Below, one piece after another: positions 1 to 12,100 of a stretch of DNA of 64,000 nt (positions within the stretch are counted from its first letter, which is position 1; the number at the start of each line of letters is the position of its first letter). The stretch comes from Brevibacillus porteri (GTDB taxonomy: Bacteria > Bacillota > Bacilli > Brevibacillales > Brevibacillaceae), in assembly GCF_003013475.1 (NCBI RefSeq), contig NZ_PXZO01000009.1, positions 40,485 through 104,484 on the forward strand, written 5' to 3'. The position numbers and the translations under genes are program-made. Below the pieces are notes generated by a model. It saw only the letters and a list, made by a program, of their open reading frames with translations, was not told the DNA's origin and made no database searches.

Positions 1-3000
1 CAACTGTCCAACCATTTCGCTAAGAGTGAAATCATGGAGCTGAACGAGCTCGAATCACGATTCCATCAGGATGGGATGGAGTGGAAAAACTATGATGGCA
101 TCGTAGATTTGATCGGTTGTGGACATCAGCAGCAGACCGATACGCTGGCTTGGATTCCATGGCTGCAACAACTCATTGAGAATGGTCATAAGGAAGGCTT
201 GAAGCTATTGGGTGTGACAAAAGGCTTGGAGTCTTTCCAGAATGACTCGGTCAATTTGGCGGGTGCCTCACGTGTTGGTTTGTACCGCATGCTGCAAAGT
301 GAATATAAGCATCTGCAATCACGCCATGTGGATTTAGATCCATTGGCTGATGGAGAAGAACTGGCGCAACAGATTGTAGCAGAGTTTCTCATCGATGATC
401 AGGAAACAGAGGTTTGCTATCGATCAGGTGAGCGTTATAGCGCTTATCTGCAGGAAGAGATGGTATCAGAAAGTCAGGAGCCAGCGCTTGTTTTCCCTGA
501 GAACCATGTTTTATTGATCACAGGAGGTACACGAGGGCTTGGATATTTATGTGCCAAGCATTTTGTAGAGGGTTATGGTGTCAAAAAACTGGTGCTCACA
601 GGGCGAGAAAGTCTGCCGCCACGCGAGCAATGGGGAGCCTATCAGCAGCAAAGCAATTCTGTAGCAAAGAAAATTCAGGCGATACAAGCTTTGGAAGCAC
701 AAGGCGTGCAGGTTCGAGTCTTATCTGTATCTTTAACCGATGAAGAGGCTTGGCAACAGCATTTGCAGGATTTGAAACAGACGATGGGTCCGATTGGCGG
801 GGTGATTCATTGCGCTGGTTTTAGCGATGATCAAAATCCTGCGTTTATTCGGAAATCGACGGAGGGAATTCAGCAGGTATTACAACCGAAAGTGGCTGGG
901 CTGCATACGGTTTTCCATAACTGCAAGGACGAGCCTTTACAGTTCTTCGTTCTCTTTTCATCTGTTTCGGCAATCATTCCGTCCTTGGCTTCGGGCCAGA
1001 GTGATTATGCGTTAGCCAATGCCTATATGGATTATTTTGCAGAGGTACATGCAGATTCTTGCCCGATCATGAGCATTCAGTGGCCAAGTTGGAAGGAAAC
1101 AGGAATCGGTGCAGTCACGACCAAAGCCTATCAACAAACAGGGCTGGAACACATCACTGACGAGCAAGGACTGCGATTGTTGGATCATATTCTATTGAAA
1201 AAGATGGGTCCCGTTGTTTTCCCGGCAGTCATTAACCAAGAGCTGTGGGAACCTCATCAGTTGATGCGACACAAAAAGCAAGAAGCTTCTGCTGTGAGCC
1301 TGTCTTCTCGTCGTCCAACAGCAGGCAAGCCGACGCAAAGCGTAGTGGATCTTGTGAAGACAGCACAAACAAGACTGATTGACCTGTTTGCGAAGGAACT
1401 GAAAATAGAGCCTGCCAGATTGGAGATAGATAAAGAGTTTCCAAACTATGGGATCGATTCAGTGTTACTGGCTCAAGTCATGAATGAGATCAGTAAATGG
1501 TTAGGCAAGGAATTGGACCCGACGATTTTATATGAATATCCCACTATAGAAACGCTTGCAGAATGGCTGTCTAGCAATCACGGCGCTTCCATCACTGACG
1601 ATCAGACGCTGACTTCTCCTGAATGGAACGACGATCCGAAGAGTCAGCCCGTCCAGAGTGAGACTGTGAAAAGCCAGAGGGTGGGTAGTCAGGCTACTCC
1701 ATATAGGGAGGCAAATCCATCTGACATTGCAGTAGTGGGGCTTTCGTGCCGTTTTCCGGGTGCTCGTAATGTGGAAGAATACTGGAATTTGTTAGCGGAG
1801 GGCCGTTCAGCCATTGGTGTTGTACCCAAGGAACGCTGGGGCTATGAAAATTCCTATCATGCAGGACTTCTGGACAACATTACTGCTTTTGATCCTTCTT
1901 TCTTCTTGATAGCAAAAGAAGATGCGAAGGCCATGGACCCGCAAGCCTTATTGGTATTGGAGGAAAGTCTTCATCTATGGCATCAGGCTGGATACACAAC
2001 GAAGGACATCAAGGGAAAATCGGTAGGCGTCTACATCGGGGCAAGAAGTAATCATCGCCCAAGTGAAGATCGTCTTCATCAAACACAAAACCCGATTATG
2101 ACCGTGGGACAAAACTATTTGGCTACAAATATTTCCCAGTACTTCGATCTTAGAGGTCCGAGTATGGTCATCGATACCGCATGCTCATCGGCGCTGGTCG
2201 GGATGAATATGGCGATTCATTCCCTTCGGAGTGGAGAGATTGAGGCTGCTATCGTCGGTGGGGTTAACGTGTTAAGCGGTGATGAAGCACATCGGATGTT
2301 CCACCAAAGAGGAATTTTAAGCCAAGAGCCAGCCTTCCATATTTTTGACAAACGTGCGGGCGGACTCGTATTGGGAGAAGGCGTAGGAATGGTTTTATTG
2401 AAGACCGTGGAGCAAGCACTGGCAGATGGTGATGAAATACATGCCGTCATCAAGGGAGTAGCGGTCAACAATGATGGACGAACGGCAGGTCCTGCCACCC
2501 CGAATTTGCAAGCCCAAAAAGAGGTTATGCAGTTGGCACTGACTAAAGCTGGTGTGGGGCCGGAACAAATCAGCTATATAGAAGCGAATGGCTCGGGTTC
2601 AGAGGTGACAGATTTACTTGAACTCAAAGCGATTCAGTCTGTGTACCGCTCATCTCATACGGCTGCTTGCGGATTAGGATCGATCAAGCCCAATATCGGT
2701 CATCCATTATGTGCAGAAGGGATTGCCAGTTTGATTAAAGTCGTGCTGATGCTCAAAAACCAACAATTGGTTCCGTTCCTGTCGGGGCAAGAGCCGATGA
2801 CCCATTTCCATATGGAGTCAACGCCTTTTTATTTTCAGCGACAGCTTTCTGAATGGAACGATTCGCACAGAATAGCAGCGATGAATTGTTTTGCAGATGG
2901 GGGAACCAACGCCAACGTCGTTTTACAATCCTGGGAGGAGGCAGTCTCACGTCCGAACAAACGACAGTCGATTGCACCTCCGACGTTAAACCGATTTGAC

Positions 3001-3105
3001 GTCTACCGTGAAGAGGCAGGTCGTTCAACAAAAACACTGACATATCTGAGCCAGAAACCAAACCATACGACCAGTATCTGGAAGCGACAAATAGTGGAGG
3101 GATAA
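1..3105 (+). CDS. trans-AT polyketide synthase, 3' part (KR-ACP-KS0), 5' end outside window
   Basis: This is the C-terminal part of a modular PKS. The reading frame is open from base 1, so the gene starts upstream; the ATG at 34 is internal. A ketoreductase comes first: its structural subdomain covers about 1-450, the NADPH loop TGGTRGLG lies near 520-543, and a catalytic Ser (LFSSVS) and Tyr (SDYALAN) are present. It reduces the beta-keto group of the bound chain with NADPH. An acyl carrier domain follows, with the phosphopantetheine serine in YGIDS near 1450-1460. A ketosynthase occupies about 1720-2940. Its active-site cysteine is present (DTACSSA, near 2182), but the usual EAHGTG histidine is Asn (EANGSG, near 2587), while NIGHP is kept. 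Loss of this histidine is the mark of non-elongating KS0 domains that only pass the chain on. No AT domain is seen, so malonyl units must be loaded in trans. The next gene opens with the matching DH two bases after the stop. Confidence 0.93.
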   Translation, partial: QLSNHFAKSEIMELNELESRFHQDGMEWKNYDGIVDLIGCGHQQQTDTLAWIPWLQQLIENGHKEGLKLLGVTKGLESFQNDSVNLAGASRVGLYRMLQSEYKHLQSRHVDLDPLADGEELAQQIVAEFLIDDQETEVCYRSGERYSAYLQEEMVSESQEPALVFPENHVLLITGGTRGLGYLCAKHFVEGYGVKKLVLTGRESLPPREQWGAYQQQSNSVAKKIQAIQALEAQGVQVRVLSVSLTDEEAWQQHLQDLKQTMGPIGGVIHCAGFSDDQNPAFIRKSTEGIQQVLQPKVAGLHTVFHNCKDEPLQFFVLFSSVSAIIPSLASGQSDYALANAYMDYFAEVHADSCPIMSIQWPSWKETGIGAVTTKAYQQTGLEHITDEQGLRLLDHILLKKMGPVVFPAVINQELWEPHQLMRHKKQEASAVSLSSRRPTAGKPTQSVVDLVKTAQTRLIDLFAKELKIEPARLEIDKEFPNYGIDSVLLAQVMNEISKWLGKELDPTILYEYPTIETLAEWLSSNHGASITDDQTLTSPEWNDDPKSQPVQSETVKSQRVGSQATPYREANPSDIAVVGLSCRFPGARNVEEYWNLLAEGRSAIGVVPKERWGYENSYHAGLLDNITAFDPSFFLIAKEDAKAMDPQALLVLEESLHLWHQAGYTTKDIKGKSVGVYIGARSNHRPSEDRLHQTQNPIMTVGQNYLATNISQYFDLRGPSMVIDTACSSALVGMNMAIHSLRSGEIEAAIVGGVNVLSGDEAHRMFHQRGILSQEPAFHIFDKRAGGLVLGEGVGMVLLKTVEQALADGDEIHAVIKGVAVNNDGRTAGPATPNLQAQKEVMQLALTKAGVGPEQISYIEANGSGSEVTDLLELKAIQSVYRSSHTAACGLGSIKPNIGHPLCAEGIASLIKVVLMLKNQQLVPFLSGQEPMTHFHMESTPFYFQRQLSEWNDSHRIAAMNCFADGGTNANVVLQSWEEAVSRPNKRQSIAPPTLNRFDVYREEAGRSTKTLTYLSQKPNHTTSIWKRQIVEG

Positions 3106-3107
3106 AA

Positions 3108-6100
3108 GTGCATGATCAGTTTCTCATAACGATCAACCATCCAATCCTCAAAAATCATAAAGCGCACGGTCAGGAACTGTTGCCCGGATTAGCCCATATT
3201 GATCTGTTGTATCAAATGTTTCGAGAAAATGGTCATGATTACAGCGAGCTTGAGCTTCGTAATCTAACGATCTATCATCCGATCATGGTGGGACAAGATT
3301 ATGATGTCATGCTGAGCATTTGGTGCACGCAAGGCAAAGCAGGACAGTGGCAGATTCGGATGGAGGGTCAGACACAGCGCAACGGCATGTTAGACTCGGA
3401 GAAAAAGCTATATGTCACTGCTGACATGCATCAAAGTGCTCCTGCGCAGTTCGATGAAACACTGGATCTTCCCATCCTAGAGCAAGCTGCAAACAAAAAA
3501 GTCAATCTGCATGACGTATATGAACAATGCTGTCGTCAGGAATTAGTGCATACAGGTTTTATGAAGGCAGAAGGAACGATATATGAAACAGATTCAGCGG
3601 CGGTAATGGATATATCTCTCGGTAAACATGCCCTTCCCAGTGCGGAAGGGTTCATGTTTCACCCGACGTTGATCGATGGGTCCGCTATCGGCTCGATGGT
3701 ATTGTTCACCTCGGTAATCCAAGAAGAACAACGGCTATTTTTGCCGCTTTTTTATGAATCTTTTCGGGCCACAGCTCTTTTACAGCAACATTGCTTTGCC
3801 AGAGTACAAACTTCATCCATCCAGCGAAAACATGAACTGATGTATATGACGATGGAGTTCTTTGATCGATCAGGCAAAAAAATTGCGCATTTGCAAAATT
3901 TTGCGGGCAAGTTAGTTCGTGATCCTGGTCTGATCAATCCCAATAAAAACGAAGTACCTCAGCTTCGAGGGGATATCAAAGAACCCCTTCATGAATCGAA
4001 TGAGCCACAGTCTGCCTTCGTGAGGAAAGCACAAACTTTTTTACAACAACTGCTGGCAGATCGATTACAAGTTCCAGCCGCGTCGATTGATACGCAGATT
4101 GGTTACTATGAAATGGGGCTTAATTCGCCGGGCTTGTTGGAAGTTGTGAAGGCTGTCGAAGCGAAAGTAGGAATGCCGCTGGCTCCTACTTTATTGTTTG
4201 AATATACGAATATCGCTGAGTTGGCCGCCTATCTTGCCGAGAATCATGCTTCCGTATTCAGTGGGCTTGATTTGATGAAACAGGAAGGTAGCCAAGAGTT
4301 GCCGCAACCTGCAACGGTCGTACATTCAACAGCACCCTCTGAGAATCATGCAGCGAATGCCAATGAAGAAATTGCGATCATCGGGATGGCAGGTCGTTAT
4401 CCAGAGGCCAAAAATCTCCATGAATTCTGGATAAATTTAAAAGAGGGCAAAGACTGCATCAAAGAAGTCCCGAAATCTCGCTGGGATTGGCAGCAGTTTG
4501 GAGAACTCAAATCCCCTTCTGGAAAGCAGATGTCCAAATGGGGAGGGTTTATTGAAGACCATGATTGCTTTGATTCTCCATTTTTCAGAATATCCCCGCG
4601 GGAAGCAGAAACGATGGACCCCCAAGAGCGGTTGTTTTTGGAAACATGCTGGGAAGCAATGGAAGACGCGGGTTATACGCCGAAGACGATTGTTCCGCCT
4701 CGGGGGAGCAGTAACAGGCGGCAGGTTGGTGTCTTTGTTGGCGTGATGCACAAGGATTATTCCCTAATCGGAGCGGAAGCGATGTCTCGGGGAGAAATGT
4801 TCCCGTTATCGTTGAACTATGCACCGATTGCCAATCGCGTTTCCTATTTCTGCAATTTTCATGGTCCGAGCATGGCGATTGACACCGTATGCTCCTCCTC
4901 GCTGACGGCTGTTCATTTGGCGCTGGAGAGCATCAAGCGCGGAGAATGTGAGGTAGCATTGGCGGGTGGCGTCAATTTATCCTTGCATCCTGGAAAATAC
5001 TTGTCCTATGGCATGATGGATATGCACGCTAGTGATGGCTATTGTCATACCTTTGGCAAGGATGGCGATGGATATGTTTCTGGAGAAGGCGTCGGTACCG
5101 TCGTGTTAAAGCCATTGCGCCAAGCGATTGAGGATGGAGATCATATTTATGCCGTGGTAAAAGGAAGTAGTGTGAATCACGTCGGATCGGTGAGCGGGCC
5201 TTCCGTACCAAGCCCTGTTGCTCAAGCAGAAGTGATTACAGCATGCCTGGAAAAGAGCGGTGTGGACGCGCGAACGATTCGGTATGTGGAAGCGCACGGG
5301 ACCGGAACTTCTTTAGGTGATCCCATTGAAATTCAAGGATTGGTGAAAGCGTTCCGTCAATATACAGAGGATCAGCAGTTTTGCGCTATTGGCTCTGTGA
5401 AATCGAATATCGGACATGCAGAATCTGCTGCGGGTATCAGCGGTCTGCAAAAAGCTGTTCTTCAGCTCCACCATAAAACGCTCGTTGCTTCCTTACATGC
5501 CAAGGAAGTGAATCCGTTTATTGATTTTGCGCAATCTCCTTTTTATGTACAGCAACGGACAGAAGAATGGAAATCGGAGAGCATGAAAAACGGTCAAGAA
5601 GTCACCGTTCCGAGGCGATCAGGGGTAAGTTCGTTTGGAGCTTCGGGGTCCAATGCCCATATTATTTTGGAAGAATACATTCCAGCGGAAACAAAGCCGA
5701 AAGCGCGATCCATTGGCCATAAAAATCACTCAGTGATGATTCCGCTATCTGCCAAGAATAAGGAACGATTGCAAGCCTATGCGCAAAAAGTAGCGGAGTT
5801 TCTAAAAGGGGCATCATCAGACAATCACCCTCAACTACGCACGGAAGAGAAGCGAAATCAGCTTCAAGAAATGCTGGAGAAGAAGCTTCGGGGGATTTTA
5901 TCCAGTATTATTCACGTGGGAGAAAACAGCATTGAGATGGAACAAGAGTGGCATGAATACGGAGTAGACCTCGTTCAAATCACACAGCTAACGCAAAAAC
6001 TGCAAGAGGAGCTGCATATTCAGCTAGATATCAAGGAGTTCGATCAAAGCAGCTCCATTGCTTCCGTCATCGCTTCTCTCCTAGATAACCATCGAGACGA

Positions 6101-9100
6101 TATAGAGGGAGAAGGTCAGTCTTTTGCTGATCCAGCAGCGCAAATCGATCTGGAAAATGTGGCGTATACTTTGCAAGTTGGACGAGAAGGGATGAGGGAA
6201 CGAGTAGCCTTTGTTGTCGAGGATATACCTGAGTTGATCGGAAAATTGGAAGCTTATTCGAGAGGCGAGAATACGATCGATACTTGTTGGGAAGGGAGTT
6301 TGAAGCCTAACAACGAGTCATCCGGATTCCAAAGCTGGATTGCAGAAGGCAACATCAGAAAAATGGCTGAATGTTGGGTGACAGGCTATGAAGTGGATTG
6401 GGAACAGCTTTATCTGAATAACAAACCTAGACGTGTTCCCTTGCCGACGTACCCATTTGCGAAGAATCGTTATTGGATTCCAGAGAGCAAAATGAAATCT
6501 GTAAGCGGCAAGACAGCAGCTCCATTCACGAGTGAAACTGTGATTCATCCACTGCTGCAACGGAATACTTCTGATTTTTCTGAACAGAGGTTTAGCTCCA
6601 CTTTTACAGGTCAGGAGTTTTTCCTATCGGATCATGTCGTGAAGAATCAGAGAATCGTGCCGGGAGTTGCCTATCTGGAGATGGCGAGAGCAGCAGCAGA
6701 GCAAGCAACGGCTGCCTTGACCGAAGAACCAGCCAAGATTCAACTCAAAAACGTGGTTTGGACACGACCAATTGTTGTGGGGGACCAACCTGTACAGATC
6801 CATATCGGTCTTGTTCCCGAAGAGAATGGTGAAATTAGTTTTGAAATCTATAGCGAGTCGGAGGCTATGGATGCAGAACCAGTCGTACACAGTCAGGGCA
6901 GCGTCATACTTCATTCCGTTGTTGAGAAACATGCCTTGAATCTGTCGTCCTTACAAGCGGAGTGCGGTCATCGTGAGTTTTCATCCGATCAATGCTACAG
7001 CATTTTTCATTCAATAGGAATGGATTATGGTTCGGCACATCAAGGAATTGACACCTTGTATGTAGGGGAGGGCAAAGTATTAGCCAAGCTAACCTTGCCT
7101 GCCTCCGTCTCCGAAATGGAGAACCCTTTTGTCCTGCATCCAAGCTTAATGGATTCTGCCTTGCAGGCATCTATAGGGCTTATGATGGGTGAGGAAGATA
7201 TCCCATCAGCGGATGGCGATTCCAGTCGCAAGCCCTCCTTGCCTTTTGCCATGGAGGAAGTTGAAATTCACAACAAGTGCACATCCTCAATGTGGGCGTA
7301 CGTTCGTTACAGTGCTAACAGCAGCGCAGATGACAAGGTACAGAAGCTAGATATTGATTTGTGCGATGACCAAGGAACCGTTTGTGTACGAATAAAGGGA
7401 TATTCCATGCGAGTGCTGGAGGACGGGAAGCCAGCGAATCACGTTTCTTCGAGCAGCGCTTCTTCTGTACCCTCACTGGAGCCTCCGGTGGGGAATCTCA
7501 TGCTGTCCGCTGTGTGGGATGTGACTCCCGTTGAGAAGGGGCAGCTTTTCCCTACTGCTGATGAACAGGTTGTCATTGTGGGGGGAAATGAAGAGAATGG
7601 GAGCGCGATTCAACCATACTATCCACGAGCAAAAGTGTTGTCCATTAAGGCTGAGAATACGATTGAGGAAATCGTACACCGACTAGAAGAGCTTGGTTCC
7701 ATTGATCATATGGTGTGGATCGCTCCTTTTGATGCGATAGATTCCTTGGCGGATCATCGATTAATCGCGGGGCAGGATCAGGGAGTGATTCTATGCTTCC
7801 GAACGATTAAAGCCTTGCTTCGCTTGGGATACGGAAGTAAGGAGTTAGGGTGGAGTGTCATCACGGTTCAATCCCAGCCCATTCGGAATACAGATGTTGT
7901 GAATCCTTGTCACGCCAGTATTCACGGGTTAATTGGTTCGATGGCGAAGGAATATCCAAACTGGAAGATTCGACTCATGGATGTAGAGGCCGAATCTGAA
8001 TGGCCGTTGGATGATATGTTGAGGCTGCCAAGAGATCGTCAGGGTCGTCCGTGGGTGTATCGTCAGGGAGAATGGTATCGCCAACAGTTGCTTACCATCG
8101 ACCATCCTCCGATCGATCAGACACGGTTGAGGCAGGGTGGCATTTATTTGGTGATTGGCGGTGCTGGTGGCATCGGCGAAGCATGGACCGAATATATGAT
8201 TCGTACCTATCAAGCCCAGATCATATGGATGGGTCGTCGTCAAAAAAATGAAGAGATTCAAGCGAAGATGGATAGACTTGCCGCTTTTGGACCAGCACCA
8301 GACTATATAACAGCGGATGCAACGCAGCAGAACGCTTTGCAACAAGCTTATGAACAAATAAAGCAAACGTATAGACGGATTGACGGAGTTGTTCATTCTG
8401 CCATGGTCTTGGTTGAGGAGAGCTTGGAGACTATGCAAGAGGAAGGTTTCCGAGCAGTGCTTTCATCTAAGGTTGATGTGAGTGTGAACATCGCGTTGGT
8501 GTTTGAGAAGGAACCTTTGGATTTCGTATTATTCTTCTCTTCGCTCATGGCAGTTACGAAAGCTCCGAAGCAAAGCAACTACGCTGCCGGATGTACCTTT
8601 AAGGATGCATATGCTCATCAATTGACCCAAGCATGGCCATGTGCGGTGAAACTGATCAATTGGGGATATTGGAGCAGTGGGCAAGTGGAAGAGTCTCATC
8701 AAGAGATGGTAGAAACCTATCGTCGTTTGGAGCAAATCGGCATTGGTCTTATTCAGCCTCCAGAAGCTATGCAAGCTGTAGAGACACTTCTCGCAGGAGC
8801 CATGAATCAAATTGCTTTCATGAAGATAACGAAGCCTATTGTCATTGAAGGGATGAAGGTAGAAGAGTGGGTGGATGTTCACCCTGAACTTTATCCATCC
8901 ATGCTACAGTTGTCTGCCCATGAAAATGAAGGGCTTGCTGATGTAGCGGCTGCCTTTATCGAGGAGCGGTTGAAGCAGGAGCAATCTGCAAGAATTCGGA
9001 TTCTCGAGATCGGAGCAGGTGCAGAATCTACCCGTTCCTTGATTTCACAGAAATTACATGCCTATCAAGAGCTTATGAGCTTCCAAGTTTTTGATCCAGA

Positions 9101-12100
9101 AGCAGCGTTAAGTGAACTAGGAATGCATGCTGGTGAATACGACCTGATTATCACAGCTGATAAACTGCACGCAGCTCAGCATATTCGCCAAGCCATGCGT
9201 AACTGCAAGTATCTCTTAAAAAGGAATGGTCTGCTTCTACTAGAACTTTCATTGCCTCTGGAAGCTTGGCAGAAAGTGTTGAAAGATGAGGGCTACCGAG
9301 TTGTCTCCTATCCACAGCTGATAATTGCTGAAAGTGACGGCGTTGTCCGCAAGTCCAAACAACAGCAGAAATCAATGGGGACCTCAGCTTCTACTCAGCC
9401 AAGTCCTCTAGCTACAGACAGAGGAACAAGCACGGAGGATATGCTTCATGAGAAAAGCATCGCTTATTTCAAGCAATTGGTCGGAGAAACACTGAAAATT
9501 CCATTTGACCAGATCGACTCTTCTGCCGCCCTGGAGGAGTATGGCATTGATTCGATTATGATTGTGCAAATGACGAATGTCTTACGGAAAAAATTGCATC
9601 AGATCAGCACGACCCTCTTTTTTGAATATCAAACGATTGATGCGCTGGTCGAGCATTTCATGACAACACAAACGGATGAATTACTAGCTTTAGTAGGAAT
9701 AGATGAACAGCAGCCTGTTCAAAAGCAAGTAACCAACTCAGCAGCTACTGCAAAGCCAACCAGAGAGCAAGCTGGCTCGGTATTTCGAAAGGCAAAGTCT
9801 CGCCGTTTCCTGCAAGCTCTTGATACGGAAGCGGAAAAACCAGCAGCGCCATCCAGACAGGATGTGGCGATCATTGGTCTTTCAGGTCGTTATCCGCAAG
9901 CGGAAGATGTCTGGGAGTTTTGGTCTCGCCTGAAAGAAGGGAAGAATTGTATCACAGAAGTACCGGAGGATCGTTGGAGCTGGCAAGAATATTTCAGCGA
10001 AGAAAAAGGAAAAAGAGGATACATGTACACCAAATGGGGCGGTTTCATCGAGGATATGGATAAATTCGACCCGCTATTTTTCCAAATTTCTCCTAACGAA
10101 GCGGAGCAAATGGACCCTCAGGAGCGCTTATTTTTAGAAACGGCATACGCAAGTATGGAGGATGCGGGTTATACTCCTGCGACATTAGGAGAAAGCAGAA
10201 AAATTGGTGTGTTTGTTGGTGTCATGAATGGAAATTACCCAGCAGGAACGAGCTATTGGTCGATTGCCAATCGCCTTTCCTACTTGTTCAATTTCCAAGG
10301 ACCAAGTCTAGCAGTGGATACGGCATGCTCCTCTTCTTTGACGGCGATCCATTTAGCCTTGGAAAGCCTGTACAGTGGTACAAGTGAATGTGCCATCGCA
10401 GGCGGGGTCAATTTAATTGTCGATCCGTTCCACTATATTCGACTGTCTGGAGCGACTATGCTTTCTGCTGGTGACTGCTGCAAGTCGTTTGGCGACCAAG
10501 CGGATGGCTTCGTAGATGGAGAAGGTGTGGGAGCTATCGTATTGAAGCCTCTGCAAAAGGCGATTGCCGACGGTGACCACATATACGGCGTAATCAAGGG
10601 AAGCATGCTCAATGCAGGCGGCAAAACAAATGGATATACGGTTCCCAACCCAATCGCGCAGTCGCAGGTAATCCACGAGGCATTGCAGCGGGCAGGAGTG
10701 GACGCTCGTGCCGTCAGCTATATCGAAGCACACGGTACAGGGACCGCTTTGGGAGATCCAATCGAGATTGCGGGACTGACTCGCGCATTTGGACAAGATA
10801 CGAAAGACAAGCAATTCTGCGCCATCGGCTCGGCCAAGTCGAACATTGGGCATACGGAGAGCGCGGCAGGAATTGCGGGATTGACCAAAATATTGCTTCA
10901 GATGAAGTACGGTCAAATAGCACCATCCCTGCACGCTGAGGTAATGAATCCAAACATTGATTTCAGTCAAACGCCATTTATGGTTCAGCAACAGCTGACT
11001 GAATGGAAGCGACCCATCATGGAGATCAACGGAGTAACCAAGGAGTATCCGAGAATCGCTGGGCTATCGTCTTTTGGGGCGGGAGGAGCTAATGTCCATA
11101 TTGTCATCGAAGAGTACCTCGAAAAAGATAGACAGCCCGAGAGTAGCATTCAGCCACAGCAACCAAACATGATCGTTCTCTCAGCGAAGAACGAAGAGAG
11201 ACTGTTCGCTCAAGTGAATCGATTATTGAAGGCGATCAAAGAAGAAGCATTCACCAATGCCCAATTGACTGACGTCGCTTTTACGCTTCAAGTAGGGCGG
11301 GAAGCGCTGGAAGAACGCTTGGCTGTTATCGTCCGATCAGTGGGTGAGCTTGCGGAAAAACTAACGCAGTTTGCAGAAGGAGCAGAGAACATTGCCGAGC
11401 TGTATCGTGGGCGAGTGAAGCGCAATCATGACACGGTAGCTCTTTTTGCTGATGAGGATATGAAGCAAACAGTGGAGACATGGATTGCCAAGGGGAAATA
11501 TGCTAAACTGCTGAATCTTTGGGTCAAGGGCGTCTCTTTTGACTGGAATAAGCTATATAGCGAAGATAAGCCGCGCCGCGTCAGTTTGCCTACCTATCCT
11601 TTTGCCAGGGAGCGTTATTGGATAGACGTTCAAAAACCAATGGCAACAAGTAGGACTAAAGCTTCTTCCGTTAACGGGGATATCCTCCATCCATTGCTTC
11701 ATAAGAACACTTCTGACCTCTATGAGCTGAGATACAGTTCCAGCTTTACAGGGCAGGAGTCGTTCTTGGCAGATCATCTTGGAAACGGGCAGCGCCTCTT
11801 TCCACTCACTGCTTATCTGGAAATGGCACGGGCGGCAGTGAAACAGGCAGCAGGAGATCGAGAGGGGACTTTATCTGGAATCCGAATGACTCATGTTGCT
11901 ACAGATGTTCCGCTATTGGTGGGCGATGATCTGGTTCAGGTACACCTGGTTATCTACCCAGAGGACACTGGAGTGCTTGCTTATGCAATCTACAGCGAAT
12001 CGAAAGAAGAGGAGACCAGGTCTGTGGTACACAGCCAAGGTATGGTCGAATTCACTTCGCTCGTTGAAGCACCCATGTTGGATATACCTGCCTTGCAAGC

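Noticed and set aside
4437..4751. Long antisense frames inside the PKS genes (also 7929-8438, 10413-10991, 27147-27581)
   Set aside because: They overlap well-supported PKS/NRPS domains completely and show no family motifs; they are shadow frames.
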